Shown: positions 24,304-32,647 of the stretch, piece by piece | Position numbering within the stretch: position 1 is the stretch's first letter | Layout of the letters: each line of letters opens with the position of its first letter | From: Clostridia bacterium | GTDB taxonomy: Bacteria > Bacillota > Clostridia > Christensenellales > Borkfalkiaceae | Assembly: GCA_017457225.1 (NCBI GenBank) | Contig: JAFTHW010000005.1 | Location: 1-34,756, forward strand | Direction of reading: 5' to 3' | Length of the DNA: 34,756 bases | Translations under genes and position numbers: made by a program | The notes under the pieces: model-generated | Told to the model about the DNA's origin: nothing | Databases searched by the model: none | The model's input: the letters and a program-made list of their open reading frames with translations, nothing else

Positions 24304-25710
24304 TTATTGAAACGCTTCTTCGTTTTTCGCCGAAGCCGTTTTATTGAACGTAATCAACGAGAGCGCCGCGCTGATCACGAAGATCACGATCCCGATTACC
24401 GAAGCCGCATTATACCTCGGGTTTTGATCGGTCGTCAAACGGTAGAGCCAAGTAACGAGCAAATCGGTCGACTGCGCCTGCGTTCCTCCGCCGTAATATA
24501 AATTATCCACAGGTCCGCCGCCCGTCAACAGCCAAATGACATTGAAGTTGTTGATATTCCCTACGAACTGCGTAATGAGATACGGAGTCGTAATGTGCAA
24601 CATATACGGAAGCGTAATATCGAAAAAGATGCGAGTGGGCGACGCTCCGTCAATTCTCGCCGCTTCGTAATAATCGGCAGGGATATTCATCAAAATCCCC
24701 GAACACATCAACAGCGTATAGGGAACGCCGATCCAAATATTGACGAGAATGATCATTACCCTCGGCAGCAAAGAAAACCAACGCTGATCGGACAGCCATA
24801 AAATATCCGTTCCCAAGATCTTATTCAAGATCCCGTCCCCGTCGAGAATCTTTTGCATTAATAAAAGGGTTACGAATTGCGGAACGGCGATTGCGATGAC
24901 GAACAGCGTCCGCCAAAGCCCCTTAAACCGTATCCCCTTTTTATGAATGAGGAGCGCGATAATCAACCCCAAAAAATAATTGGAGAACGTCGCGAAAAAC
25001 GCCCACACGAACGTCCATAAAAGAACGCGTAGGAACACGAGCGCGAATCCCGAAGTCCCACCCGAAAGGGAAAACATCGCTTTAAAATTATCCAACCCGA
25101 TCCAATCGAATAACCGCCCCGGAGGCATATGCGCGTAGTCGTAGTTCGTGAACGCGATCAACGTCATAAAGATCAACGGCATTACCGTAAAGAGCAACAA
25201 GCCCACAAAAGGTAAAAACAATAAAGGTGCGTAAAAACGTTGATTCAAAAGCAAGTTCACGTCTTCTTTGAACGTGAGCAACGGCTCGCTTTTTCTCAAG
25301 CGTTTATCGTTTTCGTAACTCCCGTTTACGTTCATTACCCAAACGACGAGAAACACCGCGGTGATCACAAGGCTGGCAACGCCGTACAAAAGAATCAAAA
25401 AGCTGTTGTCCCCTTGCACTTTTTCAAAAATCTGAAGCTGTTCATTCCAATGCTCGCCGGCAAGTCGCGTACCCAAATTCCCCGAAAACAGATGCCCAAT
25501 ATACCGTCCGCCTGCAAGGATCATAAACACGAGATACGCCGCCTGTGTAAATAGATAGAGTAACCCTTTCACAAGTTGTCCTCGCGCAATTTGACCGAAT
25601 CCCATCACGAAAAGGGAAAGTTTTGTCACCGTCGAGCCATTTTTGACCGCTTCCGCAAGCCCTTGCAGCGCCCCCGTTTTTTTCAGTTTTGAGTTCCGTC
25701 TTTCTTTCAC
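24304..25710 (-). CDS. malF: maltodextrin-type ABC permease, MalF-like
   Basis: A 468-residue permease subunit with eight or so transmembrane segments. It has the long N-terminal extension of MalF: an early hydrophobic pair, then a soluble stretch of about 100 residues before the six-helix core. The EAA loop is YYEAARIDGASPTRIFFDIT. The N-terminal part includes FVMGFGQIARGQLVKGLLYL, often seen in Firmicutes MalF. The start codon is GTG, supported by GGGAGGG at about 5 nt. It lies 39 bp after malE and 12 bp before malG. Confidence 0.93.
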   Translation of the reverse strand: MKERRNSKLKKTGALQGLAEAVKNGSTVTKLSLFVMGFGQIARGQLVKGLLYLFTQAAYLVFMILAGGRYIGHLFSGNLGTRLAGEHWNEQLQIFEKVQGDNSFLILLYGVASLVITAVFLVVWVMNVNGSYENDKRLRKSEPLLTFKEDVNLLLNQRFYAPLLFLPFVGLLLFTVMPLIFMTLIAFTNYDYAHMPPGRLFDWIGLDNFKAMFSLSGGTSGFALVFLRVLLWTFVWAFFATFSNYFLGLIIALLIHKKGIRFKGLWRTLFVIAIAVPQFVTLLLMQKILDGDGILNKILGTDILWLSDQRWFSLLPRVMIILVNIWIGVPYTLLMCSGILMNIPADYYEAARIDGASPTRIFFDITLPYMLHITTPYLITQFVGNINNFNVIWLLTGGGPVDNLYYGGGTQAQSTDLLVTWLYRLTTDQNPRYNAASVIGIVIFVISAALSLITFNKTASAKNEEAFQ

Positions 25711-25749
25711 AAGTTCCCTCCCGTTCCGTTTTCCGTTTCCGAACGTCCG

Positions 25750-27003
25750 TTACGCTCCTTTTTTAATGGAATTGACACACGCCTTAAGCTGCGCGGTAAG
25801 ATCGAACGTTCCGCTCTGCGCGCCCGTGATCATCGCTTCGCCCAAGCCCTCCATCGGCACCCAAAGCGTCGAGGGCACGTTCTTTTGCACTTTGCTGTGT
25901 TGCAACTGTGCCGTGATCGCTTTCGCGCATACGTCCGCTTGCACCTTTTCGTTTTGTCTTGCCGTTTCGTCCGTCGGAACAAATCCGCGCGCGTCGAAAT
26001 GTTTAAGTTGGTTTTCGCGATTCGTATAGAACTCCGCAAAATCCATCGCATCCGTTTTATGCTTGGAGTAGTTATTGACTCCCATTAGTTTATACCCTGC
26101 AAACGCCGTGAGCTGTACTTGCTCCTCGTTCGCCTCGCCCTTATGGATCGTATAGGTTGGAAGCTTTGCCGCGGCGAAGTTGTTCCCAAGATAATTTTGA
26201 ATGGTCGTCTTATTCCAGATCCCCGAAACGGCGGCAATCACCGACCCGTCGTTGAAGCCTGCAGTGATTTTGGAATCATTCGCATCCGCTTTCATACGGC
26301 TGTCTTTTGCCAAACCCCACATCGCTTGCGTGACTGCAACGCCCGTCGTATTGTCGAAATCACACGTAATCGTCTTTTCCGCAAGGTTATCGTCGTATGT
26401 CACTTCGTATCCCAACCCTTTTCCGAAGTAGAACGCCGTGGAATACCAACCGTCCGACATCGGATAAGCAAATTTTTGATTGCCGTTGCACTTCGCCAAA
26501 ATACCGTCCATACTCTTGACGTCCTCTTCCGTCAGCTTGGATTTATCGTAATAGAGAAAGAACGTATTGTCCGTATAGGGCATACCGTACACACCCTCAA
26601 CGCCCCGCACTGTGATGGTTGCGGAATCCATCGCTCCCTCCGAATTGACCTGTTTTACACGTTCCAAACGTTCCCCTGCAATCTTGGCGAGAGCGTCGCC
26701 GTTGATCAGTTTCCCGATCTGATCGTTAGGAAAAGAGAACACGTCCGCCGCGCTCTCCACGTCGTTTAAGATCCGCGTAGCGATTTCATTTTCCCCCTCG
26801 ATATCGATGACGATATCGTAATTTTTATCGGGGTTCATTTCCTTAAACGCCTTTGCCGTCGCATTGGCAAAATCGCGATCGCCCTCGGATACCCAAACGG
26901 TAAAACGGATCTTATCTCCGCCCATACTCGATTTGCAACCCGCGAAGCCAAACGCCGTACAAAGCGACGTCAACGCGCAAACCGTCTTTATAATTTTTTT
27001 CAT
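25750..27003 (-). CDS. malE: maltose/maltodextrin-binding lipoprotein, MalE-like
   Basis: A 417-residue solute-binding lipoprotein. The signal peptide ends in GFAGC with the lipid-anchored Cys23. The mature N-terminus KIRFTVWVSEGDRDFANATA, the DVFSFPNDQIGKL segment and the GVYGMPYTDNTFFLYYDKS stretch match maltodextrin-binding proteins of the CUT1 family. Together with MalF, MalG and the upstream malQ this supports alpha-glucan import. Strong AAAGGAGG precedes the ATG. A perfect 16-bp palindrome lies just upstream of the ribosome binding site and may be an operator. Confidence 0.92.
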   Translation of the reverse strand: MKKIIKTVCALTSLCTAFGFAGCKSSMGGDKIRFTVWVSEGDRDFANATAKAFKEMNPDKNYDIVIDIEGENEIATRILNDVESAADVFSFPNDQIGKLINGDALAKIAGERLERVKQVNSEGAMDSATITVRGVEGVYGMPYTDNTFFLYYDKSKLTEEDVKSMDGILAKCNGNQKFAYPMSDGWYSTAFYFGKGLGYEVTYDDNLAEKTITCDFDNTTGVAVTQAMWGLAKDSRMKADANDSKITAGFNDGSVIAAVSGIWNKTTIQNYLGNNFAAAKLPTYTIHKGEANEEQVQLTAFAGYKLMGVNNYSKHKTDAMDFAEFYTNRENQLKHFDARGFVPTDETARQNEKVQADVCAKAITAQLQHSKVQKNVPSTLWVPMEGLGEAMITGAQSGTFDLTAQLKACVNSIKKGA

Positions 27004-27017
27004 TGTTCCCTCCTTTC

Positions 27018-27033
27018 GTCCGAACGTTCGGAC
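27018..27033. promoter_or_regulatory. perfect palindrome upstream of malE, possible LacI/MalR-type operator
   Basis: GTCCGAACGTTCGGAC is a perfect 16-bp inverted repeat centred on AACGTT, the core of many LacI-family operators including MalR sites. It lies a few bases upstream of the malE ribosome binding site. A promoter could not be placed with confidence, and no regulator gene is in the window. Confidence 0.5.
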
Positions 27034-27099
27034 TTCCTTTTCTTTTAGTGTTTCTTTTTCCTTTCCGTTTTATTCCCTCCACGCTCAAATCGGGACAAA

Positions 27100-27133
27100 A
27101 TAAAATTGCAGGCTCTTTCTTTAGAACCTGCAA
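27100..27133 (-). terminator. terminator between malQ and malE
   Basis: An 11-bp stem, TTGCAGGTTCT with AGAGCCTGCAA on the minus strand (27106-27133, 6-nt loop), followed by TTTTATTTTG. It lies 16 bp after the malQ stop. Confidence 0.88.
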
Positions 27134-27148
27134 CCTGTAATTTCTTTT

Positions 27149-28675
27149 TTATCTATCGTATTCTTCTGTCAAACGTTTGAGCCAAGCGGCTTTGCGCTTT
27201 TTGAAATCCCGCAGAATAAAGCGGAACGTCCAATTCGCTCCCGACACAGTAGAGGGCGCGTTGAGTCTTGCCTCCTCACCCATACACAGTACGTCGTGCA
27301 TCGGTATCACAATCAAATTCGCCTTAGAGGCAAACAGGAGTTCGATCACGCTTTCGCACTCCGCATCCATCGTTTCCGTGAGATACGGAGTTTCCAACGC
27401 AAGACATTGATCTTCCAATTCCTTTTCAAAGCACTTTCTTTCGTCCGCGTCCATATTTTCTATAAAGTACCGCAACGTTTCGTTGTCGTGCGTTCCCGTG
27501 TACGCCACGCAATTTTCATTATAATGTGTGGGCAAATACTCGTTTTCGGGATTGTGGTCAAAGGCGAACACGAACACTTTCATTCCCGGGAAGCCCGTAT
27601 TGTTCAGGAGCGCGCGAACTCCGTCATCGATAATCCCGAGATCTTCCGCAACGATTTCATACGAATCGCAACCGTCAAACAACTTTTCTTTGGGTCCGTC
27701 CAACCATTCCCCCTCTTTCGCCGTTTCCGCTCCGTTGGGAATGGCGTAAAACCGGTCGAATGCGCGGAAATGATCTATACGGACGATATCATACAGAGAA
27801 AAGACCGATTGAAAACGAGCTTTCCACCAAGCGTATCCGTCCGCTTCCATTTTCTCCCAATCGTAAACGGGATTTCCCCAAAACTGTCCATCCTCGCTGA
27901 ACGCGTCGGGCGGAACTCCCGCGCGCATCGAAAGATTCCCTTTTTCGTCCACCATAAACAACTCTTTCCCGTGTTTCCACGTTTCCACACTATCGTCGGC
28001 AACGTAGATGGGCATATCCCCCATCACGGCGATCCCGCGCTCCGTTGCGTACTGTCGCAACGCGCGCCATTGTTTTAAAAATACGAACTGCGTAAATTGC
28101 CAAAAACGGACTTCGTTTTCGGCTTCGGAAACCACAGAAGTCGCCACGCTTTCGTCGTACGTTTTATACGGCTCGTCCCAATCCCGCCAAGGTCGGTAGC
28201 CAAACCGTTCTTTGAGCGTCATAAATACGGCGTAATCTTCATAGCGTTTTTCGTCGATGAATTGTCGCCAATCGGGAGAGGAGCGATCAAACCGCTCAAA
28301 CGCTTTCCGTAAAATGCCCGTACGGTACTGATAAAGTCTGCCGTAGTCTACCCGACGTTCGTCGTCGCTCCACACGAAAGACTCGTATTCCGCCTTGGCA
28401 AGCAAGCCGTCTTTCTCCAATAGATCCAAGTCGATAAAATAATAATTGAGCGCGTCCGAACAGCAGGACTGATACGGACTGTCGCCAAACCCCGTAGGTA
28501 CGAGCGGCAGTACTTGCCATACCTTGATCCCCGCTTCGCGCATCCAATCGACGAACGCGTACGCGCCCTCGCCCAGCGTTCCGATCCCAAATGCGGACGG
28601 CAAAGAAGAAACGGGCATCAAAACCCCTGCCCGCCGTTTCGTTTTCCGTTCTTTTCTGTCTTTACGTGTTTCCAT
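27149..28675 (-). CDS. malQ: 4-alpha-glucanotransferase (amylomaltase)
   Basis: Transfers alpha-1,4-glucan segments between maltodextrins and releases glucose; it processes imported maltodextrin in the cytoplasm. The 508-residue protein is a GH77 enzyme. It has the N-terminal pattern GVLMPVSSLPSAFGIGTLG, the catalytic nucleophile region VRIDHFRAF (about residue 300), the acid/base region VAEDLG (about 345) and GTHDNETL (about 390). The start at 28675 follows GAGGAG; an in-frame TTG four codons upstream overlaps that motif. It is separated from malE by a terminator, so it may be transcribed with the genes upstream of it. Confidence 0.96.
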   Translation of the reverse strand: METRKDRKERKTKRRAGVLMPVSSLPSAFGIGTLGEGAYAFVDWMREAGIKVWQVLPLVPTGFGDSPYQSCCSDALNYYFIDLDLLEKDGLLAKAEYESFVWSDDERRVDYGRLYQYRTGILRKAFERFDRSSPDWRQFIDEKRYEDYAVFMTLKERFGYRPWRDWDEPYKTYDESVATSVVSEAENEVRFWQFTQFVFLKQWRALRQYATERGIAVMGDMPIYVADDSVETWKHGKELFMVDEKGNLSMRAGVPPDAFSEDGQFWGNPVYDWEKMEADGYAWWKARFQSVFSLYDIVRIDHFRAFDRFYAIPNGAETAKEGEWLDGPKEKLFDGCDSYEIVAEDLGIIDDGVRALLNNTGFPGMKVFVFAFDHNPENEYLPTHYNENCVAYTGTHDNETLRYFIENMDADERKCFEKELEDQCLALETPYLTETMDAECESVIELLFASKANLIVIPMHDVLCMGEEARLNAPSTVSGANWTFRFILRDFKKRKAAWLKRLTEEYDR

Positions 28676-28726
28676 AGCTCTCCTCAAAAACAGTTCTTAT
28701 TTTGAGTTTTTCCCCGTTTGTGTTTT

Positions 28727-29794
28727 TTATGCCTTTTTCAAGCGGGAAAGTAGAATTTTTTCAAACTTTCTCGCGCCAGTAAATTCTTCGCGCTGCAAAC
28801 TTGCCTCCGCTTGCCCGATCAGAAGTTCCGCCTCGTCCTCCCGTCCGCAAGCCACGCAGAACGCCGCCAACGCGCGCTTTGCCGCCGCCTCGTCGCTCGT
28901 TAAAAATTCTCTACAAACCCGTCCGCTCGCTTCCGCGCCGTCCACGTCCTTAAGCGTAGAGCGCATATACACTTGCTCCGCCATAATTTTTTGCGCGGTT
29001 TCTGCGGAAAGATAGGGCAACAGCTGCGTCAATCGATCGAGCGTTTGGCGCGCTTTCTCCGTTTCCCCTTTTTCTAAATAATAACGATAACGAAGATCGA
29101 GTATCACCGCAAACGCAGGCTCGTCTTCGCAAAGCTGCGGCACGTCGAAATAATAGGAGTCCTCGATCTGAGCAAAACTCTTCCCTTCGTACAGTTCGCC
29201 CTGAATTTCCATCGCGGAAAGCATTACCGATTCCGCATCATACCCCTTACGAATCCCCAGATATACGAGCGTATCCGTTTTACCGCTTACATAGTCAAAC
29301 GGCGGGAGATTGAGAAGAAATAGATACGCAGTATAAGGAATCCAGCCCCAAAGGGAGTAGGTTGCCGCGCCGAGCAAAGCGCAAATCAACGCCGCCGCTA
29401 TAATAGCGATCAAAAGCGCGCCGCTAAAAACGAGTCCGCCGAGCGTATAACGTGCGACGCGTTTTTGCATATTTCCGCCCGAAGTGGGGAATGCTTGTGT
29501 CTGTTCCGCCGCAAACGGAGAAACAAACGAAAATTTCGTCTTACCCCCGCTCCGTTGAAAGCGGAAACAAAAACATTTCACGTACGTACAACGCAATCCG
29601 TTCGCCTGCGCAAAACTGACGTGACCGAGCTCGTGTATCACGGGCGCGATCGCGAAAGAAACCGCAAAGCCGACCAATGCCTCTACCGTTTCCCAAACGC
29701 CCGCTTTTTGCGCAAAAAAGAAAACCAGCGTCAATCCTGCGAGAAATGCGATCGTGCAAACGACCGCATACGCGGTGGCAAGTTTTCTTTTCAT
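28727..29794 (-). CDS. M50-like membrane metalloprotease with C-terminal helical domain
   Basis: A 355-residue protein. The first half is a membrane domain with HELGH (54-58), the HExxH zinc site of M50 (site-2 protease) enzymes, in a hydrophobic segment. The second M50 motif is only partly kept, as LNLPPFDYVSGKTD, with one Asp candidate. The second half (about 185-355) is soluble and helical, with a repeat-like pattern (EKGETEKARQTLDRLTQLL) suggesting TPR-type helices. M50 proteases cleave membrane regulators; the sporulation protease SpoIVFB belongs to the clan, but this protein is not an obvious ortholog. AAGGAGG precedes the ATG. It lies 13 bp after the ppx-like gene, in the run with yabP, yabQ and divIC. 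Confidence 0.75.
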   Translation of the reverse strand: MKRKLATAYAVVCTIAFLAGLTLVFFFAQKAGVWETVEALVGFAVSFAIAPVIHELGHVSFAQANGLRCTYVKCFCFRFQRSGGKTKFSFVSPFAAEQTQAFPTSGGNMQKRVARYTLGGLVFSGALLIAIIAAALICALLGAATYSLWGWIPYTAYLFLLNLPPFDYVSGKTDTLVYLGIRKGYDAESVMLSAMEIQGELYEGKSFAQIEDSYYFDVPQLCEDEPAFAVILDLRYRYYLEKGETEKARQTLDRLTQLLPYLSAETAQKIMAEQVYMRSTLKDVDGAEASGRVCREFLTSDEAAAKRALAAFCVACGREDEAELLIGQAEASLQREEFTGARKFEKILLSRLKKA

Positions 29795-29807
29795 AGCCCT
29801 TTCCTCC

Positions 29808-30671
29808 TTATAACAATCCTTTCTTAATCGCGTAGCCCTCTAAATTATCCCTGTCGCTGACTACAAGTTTTTTTACGTTGAATTTTTCCATCAATACGGC
29901 AAGCAATACCGCTCCGCCTGCGAGCACGTCCGCTCTTCCTTTCGGCATACAAGGCATCGCCGCGATCTCCTCTACGCTCTTTTTTAAAAGCGTTTCCGCC
30001 TGCGTTCGCATTTGCTCCACCGTAATTTCCATTCCCGTGATCTTTTCGGGATCGTACTCCGTCAATCCAAGCTGCAACGCCGCCAGAGTCGTCGCCGTGC
30101 CCCCGATCGCGTACAGCGTTTCCCCCAAAGCGGGAGCTCCGTACTCTGTTGCCGCCGTTTCCGCCGCTTTTTCAAGTTTGCTTCCGTTCCGTCCGCAAAG
30201 ATCCTTGAGTCGAACTACGCCGATATCCACACTCTTTTTATAGGTCAATACACCGTCTTTTTTCACGACGAGTTCCGTACTCGCTCCCCCGGCGTCGATC
30301 ACGCCGCCGTCGCCGTTACCCAGCGCGCCCAAAATTCCAATCTCCGCCTCCGTTTCTCCCGAAACCACTTCGATTTCCAAGCCGCAAAGTTCGCGTACTT
30401 TCTCCAAAAACACTCGTCTATTTTCCGCGGTTCTCACCGCCGCAGTCGCAAATGCGAAAACCTCTTCCGCGCCCTCCGCTTTCGCCAAGTGAAAGAACTC
30501 CGCCACCGCCGTTGCCGTGCGCTCGATCGCCGTCGTTTTCAAAGCGGGCTTGTCCGCGATCCCCTCGCCCAGCCGAGTCGTAGAAACTCTCTTATATAAA
30601 ACTTTTCCGTCCACCACGTACATTAGGCGAACGGAATTTGAGCCGATGTCTATTACGGCAAATTTCTGCAT
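29808..30671 (-). CDS. Ppx/GppA-type exopolyphosphatase family protein
   Basis: A 287-residue protein of the actin-like ATPase fold. It has the N-terminal phosphate-binding segment FAVIDIGSNSVRLMYV, a central DAGGASTELV and a late IGGTATTLAAL, the signature stretches of the Ppx/GppA family. Members hydrolyse inorganic polyphosphate or convert pppGpp to ppGpp. At this length only the two catalytic domains are present, without the C-terminal HD-like domain of long Ppx proteins. Which of the two substrates is used cannot be told. It starts immediately after the divIC stop. Confidence 0.92.
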   Translation of the reverse strand: MQKFAVIDIGSNSVRLMYVVDGKVLYKRVSTTRLGEGIADKPALKTTAIERTATAVAEFFHLAKAEGAEEVFAFATAAVRTAENRRVFLEKVRELCGLEIEVVSGETEAEIGILGALGNGDGGVIDAGGASTELVVKKDGVLTYKKSVDIGVVRLKDLCGRNGSKLEKAAETAATEYGAPALGETLYAIGGTATTLAALQLGLTEYDPEKITGMEITVEQMRTQAETLLKKSVEEIAAMPCMPKGRADVLAGGAVLLAVLMEKFNVKKLVVSDRDNLEGYAIKKGLL

Positions 30672-30932
30672 TTATTTTTCCCCTCTGACAAAGCCCATTT
30701 GATAAGCAAGCCAGTCTTTTCCCGTCAAGGATTCGTAATACTGCGCGTCCTGCTCTTGGTCTTCAATGACCTGCTGCAATTCGTTAATCTCTTTCGTAAG
30801 CTTCTTTTCACGTTTATTCATCACACCGATCGTAATGAATTGATAGATCAAAAAGGTAAGCAAAAAGACCAGCAACACCGTACCCGCTACGGCGCAAGCT
30901 GTGACGATTTTTCTCAATTTATTTTCCGTCAT
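30672..30932 (-). CDS. divIC: septum formation initiator, DivIC/FtsB-like
   Basis: An 86-residue bitopic membrane protein: a short cytoplasmic tail, one transmembrane helix (about 11-33), then a coiled coil (about 38-66, rich in Lys, Glu and Gln) and a short C-terminal segment ending in GFVRGEK. This is the architecture of DivIC/FtsB, which joins FtsL and the DivIB/FtsQ protein in the divisome. Its place directly after yabP-yabQ is the same as in Bacillus, which supports divIC rather than ftsL. Its ATG overlaps the yabQ stop by four bases. Confidence 0.88.
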   Translation of the reverse strand: MTENKLRKIVTACAVAGTVLLVFLLTFLIYQFITIGVMNKREKKLTKEINELQQVIEDQEQDAQYYESLTGKDWLAYQMGFVRGEK

Positions 30933-31297
30933 ATCTCTACCTCTTTTTGAGAGTTTTTTCTTCGTCTTGCCTTTTTAGATACTTTATTATAACATAAACT
31001 TTCTAAAAATGCAAGTATTCTGTGCAAACTTTTTAAATATATTATCAAACCGAGCGCGTAACCCGCGTACATATATACCCGAACGTCGGGAAATCGAAGC
31101 GCGTGCGCCGCCACGATACACCAGAGCGAAAAGCTCAAACCAAAGGAAACGTCTAAAACGATTCCGAGCGTTTTCCGCTTTCCCCGACCGCACCTAAATA
31201 CGAGCCTAACAAGGGAAAACACCTCGTATAGCACTCCGCCCACGAATCCCACGGCCACGCAAAGACAAAAGATCGTAAATTGTTTCTCGGTATCCAT
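30929..31297 (-). CDS. yabQ: spore cortex protein YabQ-like
   Basis: A 122-residue membrane protein with three or four hydrophobic segments. The opening FCLCVAVGFVGGVLYEVFSLVR is characteristic of YabQ. YabQ is needed for cortex formation in Bacillus spores and is normally made in the mother cell under sigma-E. The C-terminal tail is strongly basic (KKARRRKNSQ). It starts at the base adjoining the yabP stop codon and overlaps divIC. Identification relies on both the N-terminal pattern and the conserved neighbours. Confidence 0.85.
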   Translation of the reverse strand: MDTEKQFTIFCLCVAVGFVGGVLYEVFSLVRLVFRCGRGKRKTLGIVLDVSFGLSFSLWCIVAAHALRFPDVRVYMYAGYALGLIIYLKSLHRILAFLESLCYNKVSKKARRRKNSQKEVEI

Positions 31298-31552
31298 TTA
31301 TTTGAACAGCCGCGAGGCAAAACTCTTTCCGCCGTACGAAACGCTCGTCACCGTCCCCTCCGCCGTAAACGTACCCGACGTTTTGGAAAAACCGCTGATT
31401 TTTAAGTCCGACCCGACGACCTGCATCTTCTCTCCGCCAAGTAGCGTCAATACGATCTTCACTTCCGAAAAAGCCGCCACACTCTCCACGCCGCTCACCG
31501 TCAGCGCTTTCCTTTGTTCGATGATTACCGAATGTTTACCCGTTTCTTGCAT
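31298..31552 (-). CDS. yabP: sporulation protein YabP (YabP/YqfC family)
   Basis: An 84-residue soluble protein. The pattern LTVSGVESVAAFSEVKIVL, then GGEKMQVVGSDLKISGFSKTSGTFTAEGTVTSVSY, is typical of the YabP/YqfC family of sporulation proteins. Its role in Bacillus is in cortex assembly together with YabQ. AGGA lies about 6 nt before the ATG. A weak promoter-like pair (TTAGAA, 17 bp, TATACT at 31580-31585) lies upstream, and the gap to the thiolase-like gene is 35 bp, so it may be transcribed with that gene, separately, or both. Confidence 0.9.
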   Translation of the reverse strand: MQETGKHSVIIEQRKALTVSGVESVAAFSEVKIVLTLLGGEKMQVVGSDLKISGFSKTSGTFTAEGTVTSVSYGGKSFASRLFK

Positions 31553-31587
31553 ACTCTATCCTATGCCCGTAAAAAACCGAGTATACT

Positions 31588-32430
31588 CTATTTTTCAAAT
31601 TTTTCTAAAAACGAATGTTTTTCTCCGTTTTGTTTGTACTCCGCAAGGGTATCGAGCTGAACGTTGTGAATGCTTTGGAAAATGTTATTCTCTACGTTCG
31701 GGTTCTCCCGTTTGAGCTCCGCAATCCACGCTTTCACTCTTCTTCTCGCCGAAAACGTATCTTCGTCCCCACCCGTTAAATTTTGCGTAAACTTACACGC
31801 GCAGGCGATAAACTCCAAGTCGTTGTACGTTTTCCAACGCAAAATATCTTCTTCTAAAATACAATACATCGGACGGATGAGCTCCATCCCCTCAAAATTA
31901 CTGCTCTTGATTCTCGGGAGCATTCCTTGCATCTGTCCGCCGTAGAGCATTCCCATCACAGTCGTTTCAATGACGTCGCTCTTATGATGCCCGAGCGCGA
32001 TCTTGTTACACCCCAGCTCTTTCGCTTTCGCGTATAAGTGTCCGCGACGCATTCTCGCGCAAAGATAACACGGCGCTTCCGCGCAAGCCGCGTCTGCCGC
32101 CGCAAACACGGCGCTTTGAAATTCCGTCAACGGGATCCGTAAAATCTCCGCATTCTCTCGGATCTTTTTCAAATTCTCTTCGTTGTACCCGGGATCCATC
32201 GTTAAAAACACAAGCTCGAAGGGCACCTCGCTGTGGCGGTGTAGCTGTTGCATCAGCTTGGCTAGCAACATACTGTCTTTTCCGCCCGAAATACAAACGG
32301 CAATCCGATCCCCCGCCTGAATCAACGCGTATTTTTTAACCGCCAACACGAACGGCGACCATATCGTCTTGCGGTAGGTCGTGATGATAGAACGTTCGAT
32401 CTGTTGATGTCTTTCCAATACTTTCGGCAT
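31588..32430 (-). CDS. PP-loop ATPase, TtcA-like tRNA 2-thiolation enzyme
   Basis: A 280-residue N-type PP-loop ATPase. The adenylation motif SGGKDS is at 48-53. A CYLC pair (Cys121, Cys124) followed by ARMRRGHLY is typical of TtcA, and a third cysteine cluster occurs later (IACACKFTQN). TtcA proteins bind an Fe-S cluster through such cysteines and thiolate cytidine 32 of tRNA; some relatives have other targets. In Bacillus the PP-loop gene of this neighbourhood is tilS, but the CxxC pair and the absence of TilS C-terminal domains argue against TilS here. Two promoters and a LexA box precede it. Confidence 0.88.
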   Translation of the reverse strand: MPKVLERHQQIERSIITTYRKTIWSPFVLAVKKYALIQAGDRIAVCISGGKDSMLLAKLMQQLHRHSEVPFELVFLTMDPGYNEENLKKIRENAEILRIPLTEFQSAVFAAADAACAEAPCYLCARMRRGHLYAKAKELGCNKIALGHHKSDVIETTVMGMLYGGQMQGMLPRIKSSNFEGMELIRPMYCILEEDILRWKTYNDLEFIACACKFTQNLTGGDEDTFSARRRVKAWIAELKRENPNVENNIFQSIHNVQLDTLAEYKQNGEKHSFLEKFEK

Positions 32431-32464
32431 AGTGAACTTCCGTTTTTACTCCGTTTTCTCGGTT

Positions 32465-32493
32465 ATTATAACAAATCTCTTCCGCTCCGTCAA
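32465..32493 (-). promoter_or_regulatory. promoter P2 of the TtcA-like operon
   Basis: TTGACG (32488-32493), a 17-bp spacer and TATAAT (32465-32470). The predicted leader to the ATG at 32430 is about 28 nt. Confidence 0.8.
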
Positions 32494-32539
32494 GCAATTC
32501 CCCCGCCTTTTCCCCCTCGTATTTTTCCAATGTAAACCC

Positions 32540-32568
32540 ATTATATCACTTCTTTGTTTTAATTGCAA
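32540..32568 (-). promoter_or_regulatory. promoter P1 of the TtcA-like operon
   Basis: TTGCAA (32563-32568), a 17-bp spacer and TATAAT (32540-32545). It lies about 75 bp upstream of P2 and 3 bp downstream of the LexA-box palindrome. Confidence 0.75.
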
Positions 32569-32571
32569 GCA

Positions 32572-32595
32572 TTTTACGAACATTTGTTCGTAAAA
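32572..32595. promoter_or_regulatory. LexA (SOS) box
   Basis: TTTTACGAACA and TGTTCGTAAAA form a perfect inverted repeat around TT. The core CGAACATTTGTTCG (32577-32590) matches the Firmicutes LexA site CGAAC-N4-GTTCG exactly. It sits just upstream of the -35 box of P1, so P1 is the likely target of repression. Confidence 0.8.
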
Positions 32596-32647
32596 AATAA
32601 AAATATTTTTTCCTGCCTACGAGCGTATTCGTCCGCTAAAAAAAATT

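Noticed and set aside
27018-27033. The malE palindrome as a second LexA box
   Set aside because: CGAAC and GTTCG are adjacent without the required 4-bp spacer, so it does not match the LexA site.
32336-32530. A 64-codon minus-strand frame starting with TTG between P1 and the TtcA-like gene
   Set aside because: It overlaps the TtcA-like gene in another frame by about 95 bp and has no ribosome binding site. It contains the P2 promoter. A leader peptide from P1 is not excluded but not supported.
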